Shown here: positions 8,326 to 16,029 of the stretch, one piece after another | Position numbering within the stretch: position 1 is the first letter of the stretch | Layout: every line of letters begins with the position of its first letter | Assembly: GCF_018398335.1 (NCBI RefSeq) | Contig: NZ_JAHBRX010000001.1 | Location: forward strand, 3,836,001 to 3,900,000 | Origin: Chelatococcus sp. HY11 | GTDB lineage: Bacteria; Pseudomonadota; Alphaproteobacteria; Rhizobiales; Beijerinckiaceae | Length of the DNA: 64,000 nt | Direction: 5' to 3' | Translations under genes and position numbers: made by a program | The notes under the pieces: model-generated | What the model was told of the DNA's origin: nothing | Database searches by the model: none | What the model saw: only the letters and a program-made list of their open reading frames with translations

Positions 8326-9819
8326 ATGACCGCCTATTCCGAGCTCTACGCCCATTTCGGCCGTGTCGCGGCGCTGGCCAATGCGGTCGGCATCCTGCAG
8401 TGGGACAACGACACCATGATGCCGCGCGGCGCGGCCGTGACGCGCGCCGAAAGCATGGCGCTGCTGCATGTCCTGCGCCATGGCATGATGACCGACCCGC
8501 GTATCGGTGACTGGCTGGAGGCGGCCGCCGCGGATACGGGCCTCGGTGCCTGGGAAAAGGCCAATCTGCGCGAAATCCGCCGGGTCTGGACGGTCGAGAC
8601 CGCGGTGCCGCCGGATCTCGTCGAGGCGTCGAGCAAGGCGATCTCGGCCTGCGAGATGACCTGGCGGCAGGCGCGCGCCGATTCCGACTTCAAGGCGCTG
8701 CTGCCGACGTTGACGGAAGTCCTCAACCTGCAGCGTGCCATCGGCGAGGCCAAGGGCGCGAAGCTCGGCCTCTCCGCCTATGACGCCCTGCTGAATGACT
8801 ATGAGCCCGGCGGGCATTCCACGGCCATTGATGCATTGTTCGATGATCTGGCTGACTTCCTGCCGGGGCTCACCGCAGAGGTGCTGGAGGTCCAGGCCCG
8901 CCGGCCTGCCGATCCGCCGCTGGCGGGTCCCTTCCCGGTTGCCGCGCAGCGCGCGCTCGGCATGCAGATGATGGAGGTGCTCGGCTATGATTTCGAGCGT
9001 GGGCGGCTCGACGTCTCGACCCATCCATTCTGCGGTGGGGCGGACAACGATGTACGCATCACGACGCGCTACGACGAGGACGATTTCACGAGCGCCCTGA
9101 TGGGGGTGATCCATGAGACGGGTCATGCCCTCTACGAGCAGGGGCGCCCCCAGGCCGAACTTGGCCAGCCCGTCAGCGTCGCGCGCGGCATGAGCATCCA
9201 CGAGAGCCAGTCACTGCTCATGGAGATGCAAGCCTGCCGTAGCCGCGAGTTTCTCCGCTTCGCCGCGCCGGTGATGCGCAAGGCGATGGGGGGCAGCGGC
9301 CCTGCCTGGGAAGCCGACGCCCTGTGGCGCCGCTATACGCATGTGGAGCGCGGCTTCATCCGCGTCGACGCGGACGAGATCACCTATCCAGCCCATGTTA
9401 TCCTGCGCTACCGCCTGGAGAAGGCGCTAGTCGCCGACGCGATGCCGCTCGCGGAACTGCCGCTTGCCTGGAACGCGGGCATGCGCGACCTCCTCGGGGT
9501 GACGCCGCCGAACGACCGGCTCGGCTGCCTCCAGGACGTGCACTGGCCGAGCGGCGGCTGGGGCTATTTTCCCACCTACACGCTCGGCGCCATGACGGCG
9601 GCCCAGCTTTTCGACGCGGCCTGCAAGGCCAATCCAGATGTTTTGCCGGCTATCGGCCGGGGCGACTTCGCGCCGCTCGTCAACTGGCTCCGCTCGAATA
9701 TCCATATCTATGGATCATTTTATGAGACGAACGATCTGTTGACCCACGCAACCGGCCGGCCGCTCGACGCGAGCGTTTTCAAGGCGCATCTGCGCCGGCG
9801 CTATATCGAGGAAGTCTAG
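8326..9819 (+). CDS. M32 family metallocarboxypeptidase
   Basis: A zinc carboxypeptidase of the Taq/Pfu type (M32), 497 aa, normal for the family. The HExxH motif is HETGH at about residues 263-267 in GVIHETGHALYEQGRP. Other family landmarks are GILQWDNDTMMP near the N-terminus, ISTRY-like ITTRYDEDD before the zinc motif, and HESQSLLMEM after it, which supplies the third zinc ligand Glu. It is cytosolic (no signal). It follows the ABC importer by 71 bp on the same strand, suggesting that an imported peptide or peptide-like compound is hydrolysed here together with the M19-like protein. Confidence 0.93.
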   Translation: MTAYSELYAHFGRVAALANAVGILQWDNDTMMPRGAAVTRAESMALLHVLRHGMMTDPRIGDWLEAAAADTGLGAWEKANLREIRRVWTVETAVPPDLVEASSKAISACEMTWRQARADSDFKALLPTLTEVLNLQRAIGEAKGAKLGLSAYDALLNDYEPGGHSTAIDALFDDLADFLPGLTAEVLEVQARRPADPPLAGPFPVAAQRALGMQMMEVLGYDFERGRLDVSTHPFCGGADNDVRITTRYDEDDFTSALMGVIHETGHALYEQGRPQAELGQPVSVARGMSIHESQSLLMEMQACRSREFLRFAAPVMRKAMGGSGPAWEADALWRRYTHVERGFIRVDADEITYPAHVILRYRLEKALVADAMPLAELPLAWNAGMRDLLGVTPPNDRLGCLQDVHWPSGGWGYFPTYTLGAMTAAQLFDAACKANPDVLPAIGRGDFAPLVNWLRSNIHIYGSFYETNDLLTHATGRPLDASVFKAHLRRRYIEEV

Positions 9820-10164
9820 GTGGGGGTGCGTTGCCCTCACCCCGCCCCTCTTCCATTCGGGAGAGGGGGCGCCAGTGATCCGCCTCTGGGCGATGGCGAT
9901 GGTTTTGGGGAGAGGTGAAGGACGGTATCGGGACGCTTCGGTGCAGTATCGGTGAAACAGACGATCATTGGCGTCCCTTCTCCCCGGCGGGGAGAAGGAC
10001 AGGATGAGGGGAAAGCAGCGTTCAGGAATGCGAGCCAGGCCTTGCTCCAGATGCTGTTCGTCTGGAGCATTTCCAGTTAACTCCGGTTCACCGGCAATGC
10101 TCTAGGTTTTTGTTTTTTCGCATTTCCTTCACGCGAACCGGTTTCAACTTCGCTCGAAAATGCT
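9820..10164. repeat. Cluster of extragenic palindromes (REP-like)
   Basis: Gene-free stretch filled by three palindromic elements: CCCCTCTTCC/GGGAGAGGGG at 9845-9868; a perfect 10-bp stem CCTTCTCCCC/GGGGAGAAGG at 9976-9998; and a longer element from 10061 to about 10167 with GAGCATT (10065-10071) pairing AATGCTC (10096-10102) and ending GCTCTA. These resemble the dispersed intergenic repeats of rhizobial genomes. The final element supplies the TAG stop codon of the CBS-domain gene on the minus strand. Confidence 0.7.
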
Positions 10165-10911
10165 CTAATCTTTCGCGCCCCCCGTGAATTCTTCCGGCGC
10201 GGGGCCGTCGGGGGCTTCGATGAACATGCCGGAGACAGGTTCGACATAGGTCAGGTGGTCCTTCACCGCCTTGGTGCCGGGAATGCCCTCGGCCAGCACT
10301 TTCAAGGCGTAACGCACTTCGTCGGTGACGATGACGCCGACGAGATGCACGACCCCGTCACGGACGAAGACATCGACACCATTGACTGGCGCCCAGGGCT
10401 GCTTGGCGACCTCGGTCATGATCGCGTCCTGAATCGCCGCGTCCCCGCGGGCGGGTTCCGGACGGCGAAGCAGCGCCACGTTCAGCGCCTTGAGAAGGTC
10501 CGCGCGGGTGATGATGCCGATGAGCCGTCCATCGCGCACCACCGGGATGCGCTTTACGCTTTTGCTCTCCATCAGAGCCACGACGTCCTCAAGGCTTGAG
10601 TCGGGCGCGACGGTCGCAACCTCGCGCGTCATCACCTCCTCGACGCGACGGGCGTGGGCCTGCACATAGTCCTCGGCAAGGCGCCCGGGCCCCAGGATGT
10701 AGGAGAGCCACCGCGGCCGCTTGGTCTCGGTTCCGAGCTCGGCTCGCCGCAGGAGGTCACCTTCAGTCACGATGCCGACGAGCTGCCCGCTCGCTTCGAC
10801 GACGGGAAGACCACTGTATCCATGCTCGATGAGCAACTGGACTGTATCGGCGATCGTCGCATTGGCCGGCACGCTCATCACCGTGGTCGTCATGACATCC
10901 GAGGCTTTCAT
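10165..10911 (-). CDS. CBS-pair and BON domain protein
   Basis: A cytosolic 248-aa protein with two CBS domains (about residues 2-60 and 90-150) followed by a BON domain (about 165-235), a combination widespread in alphaproteobacteria and often found in stress or low-oxygen regulons. CBS pairs bind adenine nucleotides. The frame runs on upstream, but the start at 10911 (MKASDVMTTTV) is chosen because it begins the first CBS motif and is preceded by AAAGGAGCAGGCC. It is transcribed divergently from the alcohol dehydrogenase; two FNR/FixK-like boxes lie between them. The partner it regulates is unknown. Confidence 0.88.
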   Translation of the reverse strand: MKASDVMTTTVMSVPANATIADTVQLLIEHGYSGLPVVEASGQLVGIVTEGDLLRRAELGTETKRPRWLSYILGPGRLAEDYVQAHARRVEEVMTREVATVAPDSSLEDVVALMESKSVKRIPVVRDGRLIGIITRADLLKALNVALLRRPEPARGDAAIQDAIMTEVAKQPWAPVNGVDVFVRDGVVHLVGVIVTDEVRYALKVLAEGIPGTKAVKDHLTYVEPVSGMFIEAPDGPAPEEFTGGAKD

Positions 10912-10963
10912 GGCCTGCTCCTTTCGACGCGGCTCACCATCGGACTGGGCGATCCTGGCCGCA

Positions 10964-10977
10964 TTGACAGCGATCAA
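10964..10977. promoter_or_regulatory. FNR/FixK-like box 1
   Basis: TTGACAGCGATCAA matches the FNR/FixK consensus TTGAT-N4-ATCAA with one mismatch. It is in the divergent promoter region between the CBS/BON gene and the alcohol dehydrogenase, 53 bp upstream of the CBS/BON start codon. Confidence 0.55.
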
Positions 10978-10984
10978 ACGACAC

Positions 10985-10998
10985 TTGATCGACGTCAA
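10985..10998. promoter_or_regulatory. FNR/FixK-like box 2
   Basis: TTGATCGACGTCAA matches TTGAT-N4-ATCAA with one mismatch, and its centre is 21 bp (two helical turns) from box 1. A TATAAT hexamer at 11025-11030 lies downstream toward the alcohol dehydrogenase. If used, it puts the box centre near -45, close to the usual activator position. Confidence 0.6.
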
Positions 10999-11085
10999 GG
11001 ACAAATAATTGATGCTGCATACCTTATAATCCGGCACGTTGCGGCAAGGCCCCGTTGCGCCAGCTGCCCAAAGGGAGAAGACGTC

Positions 11086-12159
11086 ATGCCCAGAATGAAA
11101 GCCGCTATCTTCGTCGAACCCGGCCGTATCGTTCTCGATGAGAAGCCCGTGCCCGACATCGGCCCGCTCGATGCACTTCTGCGCATCACGACGACCACCA
11201 TCTGCGGGACGGACGTCCACATCCTCAAGGGCGAGTATCCGGTTGCCAAGGGGTTGACGATCGGCCATGAGCCCGTCGGCATCATCGAGAAGCTCGGCTC
11301 GGCCGTCACGGGTTATCGCGAGGGGCAACGCGTCATCGCCGGTGCCATAACCCCGAGCGGCCACAGCTATGCCTGTCTGTGCGGTTGCTCATCGCAGGAC
11401 GGCCCGGACACGCGTCACGGCTTCAAGGCCACGGGTGGCTGGAAATTCGGCAATACGATCGACGGCGCGCAGGCTGAGTATGTCCGGGTGCCGGACGCTA
11501 TGGTCAACCTGAGCCCGGTGCCCGATCATCTGACTGACGAGCAGGTGCTAATGTGCCCGGACATCATGTCGACAGGCTTTTCCGGCGCCGAGAACGGCGG
11601 CGTGCGTATCGGGGATACCGTCGTCGTTTTCGCACTGGGTCCGATCGGGCTTTGTGCGGTTGCCGGCGCCAAGCTGATGGGGGCCACGACGATCATCGGC
11701 GTCGATACGGTGCCGGAGCGTCTGGCTGTCGCCAAGGCGCTCGGCGCCGATCACGTGGTCGACTTCAAGCAGGGCGATCCGGTCGAGCAGATCATGGCCC
11801 TCACGGATGGGCGTGGCGTCGACGTATCGATCGAGGCGCTGGGAACGCAAGGCACCTTCGAATCGGCGCTGCGCGTGCTGCGGCCGGGTGGAACGCTGTC
11901 GAGCCTCGGTGTGTATTCCAGCGACCTGACCATTCCCCTCAACGCCTTTTCCGCCGGGCTCGGCGACAACCGCATCGTCACGGCTCTGTGCCCCGGCGGC
12001 AAGGAACGCATGCGTCGTCTGATGGATGTCATCGCGTCGGGCCGCGCGGATCTGACGGCGCTTGTCACACACCGGTTCAAGCTCGACGACATCGAGACGG
12101 CCTACGAGCTGTTCTCCCATCAGCGCGACGGGGTGCTGAAAGTGGCGATCACGCCCTGA
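11086..12159 (+). CDS. Zinc-dependent alcohol dehydrogenase (medium-chain)
   Basis: NAD(P)-linked medium-chain dehydrogenase, 357 aa. The catalytic zinc ligands Cys40 (ICGTDVH) and His61-Glu62 (GHEPVG) are present; the coenzyme fold is at about residues 175-215 (VVFALGPIGLCAVAGAKLMGA). The structural-zinc lobe is degenerate (YACLCGCSSQDG), as in secondary-alcohol (isopropanol-type) dehydrogenases. The start at 11086 (MPRMKAAIF) follows AAAGGGAGAAG; the frame is open much further upstream but that overlaps the divergent CBS gene. A role in low-oxygen alcohol/aldehyde metabolism is inferred from the FNR-like boxes upstream. Substrate is unproven. Confidence 0.88.
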   Translation: MPRMKAAIFVEPGRIVLDEKPVPDIGPLDALLRITTTTICGTDVHILKGEYPVAKGLTIGHEPVGIIEKLGSAVTGYREGQRVIAGAITPSGHSYACLCGCSSQDGPDTRHGFKATGGWKFGNTIDGAQAEYVRVPDAMVNLSPVPDHLTDEQVLMCPDIMSTGFSGAENGGVRIGDTVVVFALGPIGLCAVAGAKLMGATTIIGVDTVPERLAVAKALGADHVVDFKQGDPVEQIMALTDGRGVDVSIEALGTQGTFESALRVLRPGGTLSSLGVYSSDLTIPLNAFSAGLGDNRIVTALCPGGKERMRRLMDVIASGRADLTALVTHRFKLDDIETAYELFSHQRDGVLKVAITP

Positions 12160-12184
12160 CGCGTGACCGACGCCGCAAATAAGA

Positions 12185-12208
12185 ACGCCGCCCGGATCCG
12201 GGCGGCGT
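12185..12208. terminator. Perfect 24-nt GC palindrome between convergent genes
   Basis: ACGCCGCCCGG and its exact reverse complement form a perfect palindrome centred at 12196/12197. It lies 25 bp after the alcohol dehydrogenase stop and faces the FixK-like gene on the other strand. There is no U-tract, so it may be a transcript-end hairpin rather than a classical intrinsic terminator. Confidence 0.45.
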
Positions 12209-12236
12209 CAATGTCAGCGGTTTCCCGGTCGCTGCC

Positions 12237-12292
12237 TCTCACCTCTCCCTGGTGAGGGAGAGGTCGCGCTGCAGGCGCGGGTGAGGGGGATG
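12237..12292. repeat. REP-like palindromic element
   Basis: CTCACCTCTCCC, a short loop and GGGAGAGGT followed by GCGCGGGTGAGGGG: a palindromic extragenic element of the same kind as those at 9845-9998, located between convergent genes. Confidence 0.6.
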
Positions 12293-12412
12293 CACGCATT
12301 GAAATCGATCAGTCCCTCGTCCCATTCCTCTACCCGCCAGGGAGAGCGAGAAACGCGCGCGTCCTTCCTCGGTTGATTCGATTGCACGTCGGCAGCGTGA
12401 ATATCGATGATC

Positions 12413-13183
12413 CTAGCCTGCGCAGGCAAAGGAGATGTCGTCATTCCGCTCCTCGTCGGCCCCGCCGCTGAGTTCGCGCAGGCCCCGTGGGCGCTCGATG
12501 ATCAGGTGGTAGCGGCCGCGAAAGGAGATCATCCCGTCGCGCTGCATTCGCGTCAGGACGCGGCTCACCGTTTCGATGGTCAGGCCGAGATAGTCGGCCA
12601 TATCGAGGCGGCTCATTGGCAGGTCGATTTCCCGCGGCGACTGACCGATGCGCTCGGCCATGGCGAGAATGAAGCTCGCCACGCGCTCATCCGCCGTCTT
12701 GCGACCGAGCAGCACGATCTGGTCCTGCGCGCGGGCCAACTCCTTCGCGATGGTGGCGAGGGCTTCCGGGCGAAGGCTTGGGATCACGTCGGCTGCATTG
12801 TAGAGGCTGCGGCGCGACACACGGCGGAGTTTGATTTCGCCGACAGCCTCGGCGCTGCAGGGATAGCGGCGCGTGAAGGCTATACCGACGATCTCGCCCG
12901 CGCAGGCAAAGCCTGTGATCGCTCGCCGTCCGTCGGGCAGAGAACGGTAGAGCCTCAGCAGGCCTTCCACGACGGTGAAGACATCCTCGGCGTCATCACC
13001 TTCCCAGAAAACGGTCTGGCCAGCATCGAAGGACTCAAGCGCGGCGTCCCGGAAAAGTGAGCCGAGACTTGGCTCCTCCGGTCCGGCCTGCATTGCATGT
13101 CCCTCGCGCGCCGCCAGAGCGGGCTGCCGTGCGGGGAAGGGAAAGATGGGGGCAGCGGCCAAGGCGGTGGTCAGAGTCTGCAT
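12413..13183 (-). CDS. Crp/Fnr-family regulator, FixK-like
   Basis: A 256-aa regulator with a cyclic-nucleotide-type beta-roll (about residues 40-130), a dimer helix (140-175) and a winged helix-turn-helix (175-235). The recognition helix LTIETVSRVL carries Glu204, Ser207 and Arg208, the E-x-x-S-R pattern of FNR/FixK proteins that read TTGAT half-sites. The N-terminal cysteine cluster that holds the FNR iron-sulfur centre is absent (Cys only at 94, 109 and 253), so it is not a direct O2 sensor of the FNR kind. An internal ATG at residue 31 is an alternative start. It sits between the twin-box CBS/ADH genes and a FixL-like kinase, suggesting an O2-dependent cascade. Confidence 0.85.
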   Translation of the reverse strand: MQTLTTALAAAPIFPFPARQPALAAREGHAMQAGPEEPSLGSLFRDAALESFDAGQTVFWEGDDAEDVFTVVEGLLRLYRSLPDGRRAITGFACAGEIVGIAFTRRYPCSAEAVGEIKLRRVSRRSLYNAADVIPSLRPEALATIAKELARAQDQIVLLGRKTADERVASFILAMAERIGQSPREIDLPMSRLDMADYLGLTIETVSRVLTRMQRDGMISFRGRYHLIIERPRGLRELSGGADEERNDDISFACAG

Positions 13184-13269
13184 AACGCTCTCCTGTCGAG
13201 GTGCGACAATGAGAAAAGCCCGACCGTGTGACGCGCGTGTCAGAACTATCGCAAGAATCTGTGCGATTG

Positions 13270-13285
13270 TGTAACAGTTTGTAAT
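13270..13285 (+). promoter_or_regulatory. Direct repeat TGTAAC-N4-TGTAAT, possible response-regulator site
   Basis: TGTAAC (13270-13275) and TGTAAT (13280-13285) are direct repeats with 10-bp periodicity, the arrangement bound by OmpR-family dimers. They are immediately upstream of the response-regulator gene. Autoregulation is inferred. Confidence 0.4.
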
Positions 13286-13287
13286 CG

Positions 13288-14058
13288 GTGAAGGTTGAGC
13301 TGCGATTTGGGGCGGGTTTGAGCGACGACGACAAAGGATCAGCGCATATCCTTGTGGTGGATGACGAGGTTCGCATCCGGGATATGCTCCATCGCTATTT
13401 CGAGGGCGAAGGTTTCAAAGTCACCTTGGCCGATGGCGGACCCGCCATGCGCGCGGTTCTTGAGCGCGAGCACGTCGACCTTGTCTTGCTCGACCTGATG
13501 ATGCCCGGTGACGACGGTTTCACCCTCGCCAAGGAGATCCGCGCCCGTCCGGATATCGGCATCATCATGCTGACGGGGCGCAGCGACATGGTCGACCGGG
13601 TTGTCGGCCTGGAAGTCGGCGCCGACGACTACATCGCGAAGCCTTTTCATCTGCGCGAGGTTCACGCGCGGGTCAAAAGCGTGCTCAGGCGGCTGCAACC
13701 AAGCGCCCGGCCACCCGGCCAGGTCGCTCCCTCAGCGGAGCAGACCCTGCGCTTCGACGGATGGCTGCTCAACCTCGATCGCCGCCAGCTGACGACGCCG
13801 ACTGGCGACGACGTCGCGTTGACCACCGGCGAGTTCGATCTGCTCGCGGTGTTCGTCAGCAACGCTGGGCGCGTGCTGGACCGCGACCGGCTGATGGATC
13901 TGACCCGGGGGCGTCACTGGGAAGCTTTCGATCGCACCATCGATGCGCAAGTGGGGCGTTTGCGCCGCAAGCTCGACATCGATCCCCGGATCCCCTCGCT
14001 CATCAAGTCCGTGCGCGGCGTCGGCTACGTCTTTACAGGCGCCGTCGCGCGGGGCTGA
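13288..14058 (+). CDS. OmpR-family response regulator
   Basis: Two-domain response regulator, up to 256 aa. The receiver domain occupies about residues 18-135, with acidic pocket VVDDE, phospho-acceptor Asp in VLLDLMMPG (about residue 70), and Lys in YIAKPF. The winged-helix OmpR/PhoB DNA-binding domain is at about 150-250 (DRDRLMDLTRG, VGRLRRKLD, VRGVGYVF). The GTG at 13288 is the longest start and lies beside a direct-repeat candidate operator; TTG 13318, nearer to the receiver domain, is an alternative. It converges with the FixL-like hybrid kinase 28 bp downstream, its most likely partner, although that kinase carries its own receiver. Confidence 0.9.
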   Translation: MKVELRFGAGLSDDDKGSAHILVVDDEVRIRDMLHRYFEGEGFKVTLADGGPAMRAVLEREHVDLVLLDLMMPGDDGFTLAKEIRARPDIGIIMLTGRSDMVDRVVGLEVGADDYIAKPFHLREVHARVKSVLRRLQPSARPPGQVAPSAEQTLRFDGWLLNLDRRQLTTPTGDDVALTTGEFDLLAVFVSNAGRVLDRDRLMDLTRGRHWEAFDRTIDAQVGRLRRKLDIDPRIPSLIKSVRGVGYVFTGAVARG

Positions 14059-14086
14059 TCGTCCCGGCATCCACGTCGTCTGGCGC

Positions 14087-15757
14087 TCAATCGAGGACGC
14101 TGCGGAGCTTTTTGGCCAGGGCCGTTGTCGTATAGGGCTTCATCAGCCATTGGGCCGTCGATGCCGGATGCCGCATGACGAGGTCCGGTTCGGCATAGCC
14201 GGACGTGAGCAGGAGCTTGATGGCGGGACGCAGCGTCTGCACCGCCGTCGCGAGATCGCCTCCAGTCATGCCGCCTGGCATCACCATGTCCGTGAAGACG
14301 AGCGCGATTTCCTCGTGGCGCTGGAACATCTCGAGCGCCAAGGGGCCGTTCTCGGCCTCCATGACATCATAGCCGAGATCGCGCAGGCGGCTGACGGTGA
14401 CACGGCGCACGCGCGGGTCATCCTCGACGACCAGGATCGTCTCGCCCTTCGCCCTTGGCAACGAGGCCGGGGTATCGACTGATGTGACCTCATCGGCGTT
14501 ACGCTCGGGAACCACGACTGGCAGGAACAGCCGCACCGTCGTGCCATGGCCGGGCTCGCTGTAAAGTTGGACGTGTCCGCCGGATTGCTTGACGAAGCCA
14601 TACACCTGGCTGAGGCCGAGCCCCGTGCCGGCGCCAACCCCCTTGGTCGTGAAGAACGGTTCGAAAGCGCGGTCGCGCACTTCGGGGGTCATGCCCGAGC
14701 CGCCGTCGGTGACCGCGATCAGAACGTAATGGCCGGGGGAAACGTCCGGATATATTTCGCAATAGCTCGCGTCGAGTTCAGCGCGGCTGACCTCGATCGT
14801 CAGCCGCCCCCCGCCCGGCATGGCGTCCCGCGCATTGATGCCCAGATTGAGCAGGGCGTTCTGCAACTGCGACGCATCGACCACGGCCTGCAGGTTATGC
14901 TCGTCCACGACCATGCGCACGTGCACGGTCTCGCCCAGCGTGCGCCGCAACAGTCCCGCGAATTCGCTGACAAGCCTGCTGATGTCGACCAGTTTGGGAT
15001 CAAGGGGATGCCGGCGCCCGAAGGCGAGCAGGCGTTCCGTCAACTGGGCGCCGAGCTGGGCGGCCTCCTGCGCTTCGCGAACAAGGGTGTGCTTCAGCGG
15101 ATCCGGCTGCAACCGCTGTTCCAGCATTTCGAGATTGCCGAGGATGACCGTCAGCAGATTGTTGAAGTCATGGGCGATGCCCCCGGTGAGCTGTCCTATG
15201 GCTTCCATCTTCTGGGCATGGCGAAGTTCCTGCTCCATGCGATGCCGCGATGTCAGGTCGCGGATGAAGCCGGTGAACAGCCGCCGGCCGTTGGCCATGG
15301 CTTCGCCCACAGCCAGTTCCATAGGAAACGTCGAGCCGTCCTTGCGTAATCCCTCGACGGTGCGACCGATCCCTATGATGCGTTTCTCGCCCGTGGCGAG
15401 GTATCGGCTGAGGTAGCCATCGTGGGCGGCGCGGTGGGGCGCCGGCATGAGCATGCTGACGTTGCGGCCCACGACTTCGTCGGCATCGTACCCGAACAGG
15501 ATTTCCGCGGACTTGCTGAATGATTCGATGTGGCCTCGCTCGTCGATGGTGACGAGTGCCTCAGGGGCCGTCTCAAGGATAGAGCGCAGCCGTGCCTCAC
15601 GCTCGCGCAGCACGCTTTCCGTATCGCGCTTGTCAGTGCGCGCCTCTTCAAGGGGCGCGCTTCTCCTGGTGGCACTCTGGGTCACGCCGGCTTCGTCCCT
15701 GGATCCCCGACATAGTCTCATTGACTGCAAATCTAGCGCTCTTCCCGCGCCATTCAT
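14087..15757 (-). CDS. Soluble hybrid histidine kinase with FixL-type haem PAS domain
   Basis: A 556-aa kinase without membrane segments. Order of domains: PAS (about 52-170), HisKA (phospho-His196 in GIAHDFNN), HATPase (about 255-415) and a C-terminal receiver (about 438-556; Asp490 in [11 protein letters not shown]). The PAS domain closely follows Fix[17 protein letters not shown], then AHDGYLSRY with His112 where FixL has its proximal haem ligand, and IIGIGR with Arg132 where FixL has the O2-sensing arginine. The His-Arg spacing of 20 equals that of FixL (His200/Arg220 in Bradyrhizobium). Unlike FixL it is hybrid and no fixJ is nearby; an OmpR-type regulator is convergent and a FixK-like gene is 0.9 kb away. 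Haem binding is predicted, not shown. Confidence 0.88.
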   Translation of the reverse strand: MNGAGRALDLQSMRLCRGSRDEAGVTQSATRRSAPLEEARTDKRDTESVLREREARLRSILETAPEALVTIDERGHIESFSKSAEILFGYDADEVVGRNVSMLMPAPHRAAHDGYLSRYLATGEKRIIGIGRTVEGLRKDGSTFPMELAVGEAMANGRRLFTGFIRDLTSRHRMEQELRHAQKMEAIGQLTGGIAHDFNNLLTVILGNLEMLEQRLQPDPLKHTLVREAQEAAQLGAQLTERLLAFGRRHPLDPKLVDISRLVSEFAGLLRRTLGETVHVRMVVDEHNLQAVVDASQLQNALLNLGINARDAMPGGGRLTIEVSRAELDASYCEIYPDVSPGHYVLIAVTDGGSGMTPEVRDRAFEPFFTTKGVGAGTGLGLSQVYGFVKQSGGHVQLYSEPGHGTTVRLFLPVVVPERNADEVTSVDTPASLPRAKGETILVVEDDPRVRRVTVSRLRDLGYDVMEAENGPLALEMFQRHEEIALVFTDMVMPGGMTGGDLATAVQTLRPAIKLLLTSGYAEPDLVMRHPASTAQWLMKPYTTTALAKKLRSVLD

Positions 15758-15854
15758 TGCGCGATGTCAAACCCGCTATGGCGATTTTTGTGCCGGGAAG
15801 TTTCGCGCAACACAGGTCTATCGCAGAAAATCTCTGAATAGCCTCCAAGCCAGC

Positions 15855-15873
15855 CTGCGGCAGTCTGCCGCAG
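15855..15873. promoter_or_regulatory. Perfect inverted repeat in a divergent promoter region
   Basis: CTGCGGCA-GTC-TGCCGCAG, an 8-bp perfect inverted repeat with a 3-bp centre, lies between the divergent hybrid-kinase and cell-wall-hydrolase genes. It could be an operator; no regulator is assigned. Confidence 0.35.
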
Positions 15874-16029
15874 TTAGCCTTGAATCCGTTAAAGTTTTGG
15901 TAACTTTTTGGAAGTTTTCTCGTCATGTTGCCGCAAAAAAACACGCGGCGGTTGATGGACGAACCGAGCGCCACCGTTATAGTGCGGACATCTGTGGCGT
16001 CAGGGAGCTCCGGCATTGGATATAGCGGC

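Noticed and set aside
10911-11364. N-terminal extension of the CBS/BON gene through the divergent promoter and into the dehydrogenase gene
   Set aside because: It would overlap two FNR-like boxes and the dehydrogenase coding region; the start at 10911 has a good ribosome-binding site.
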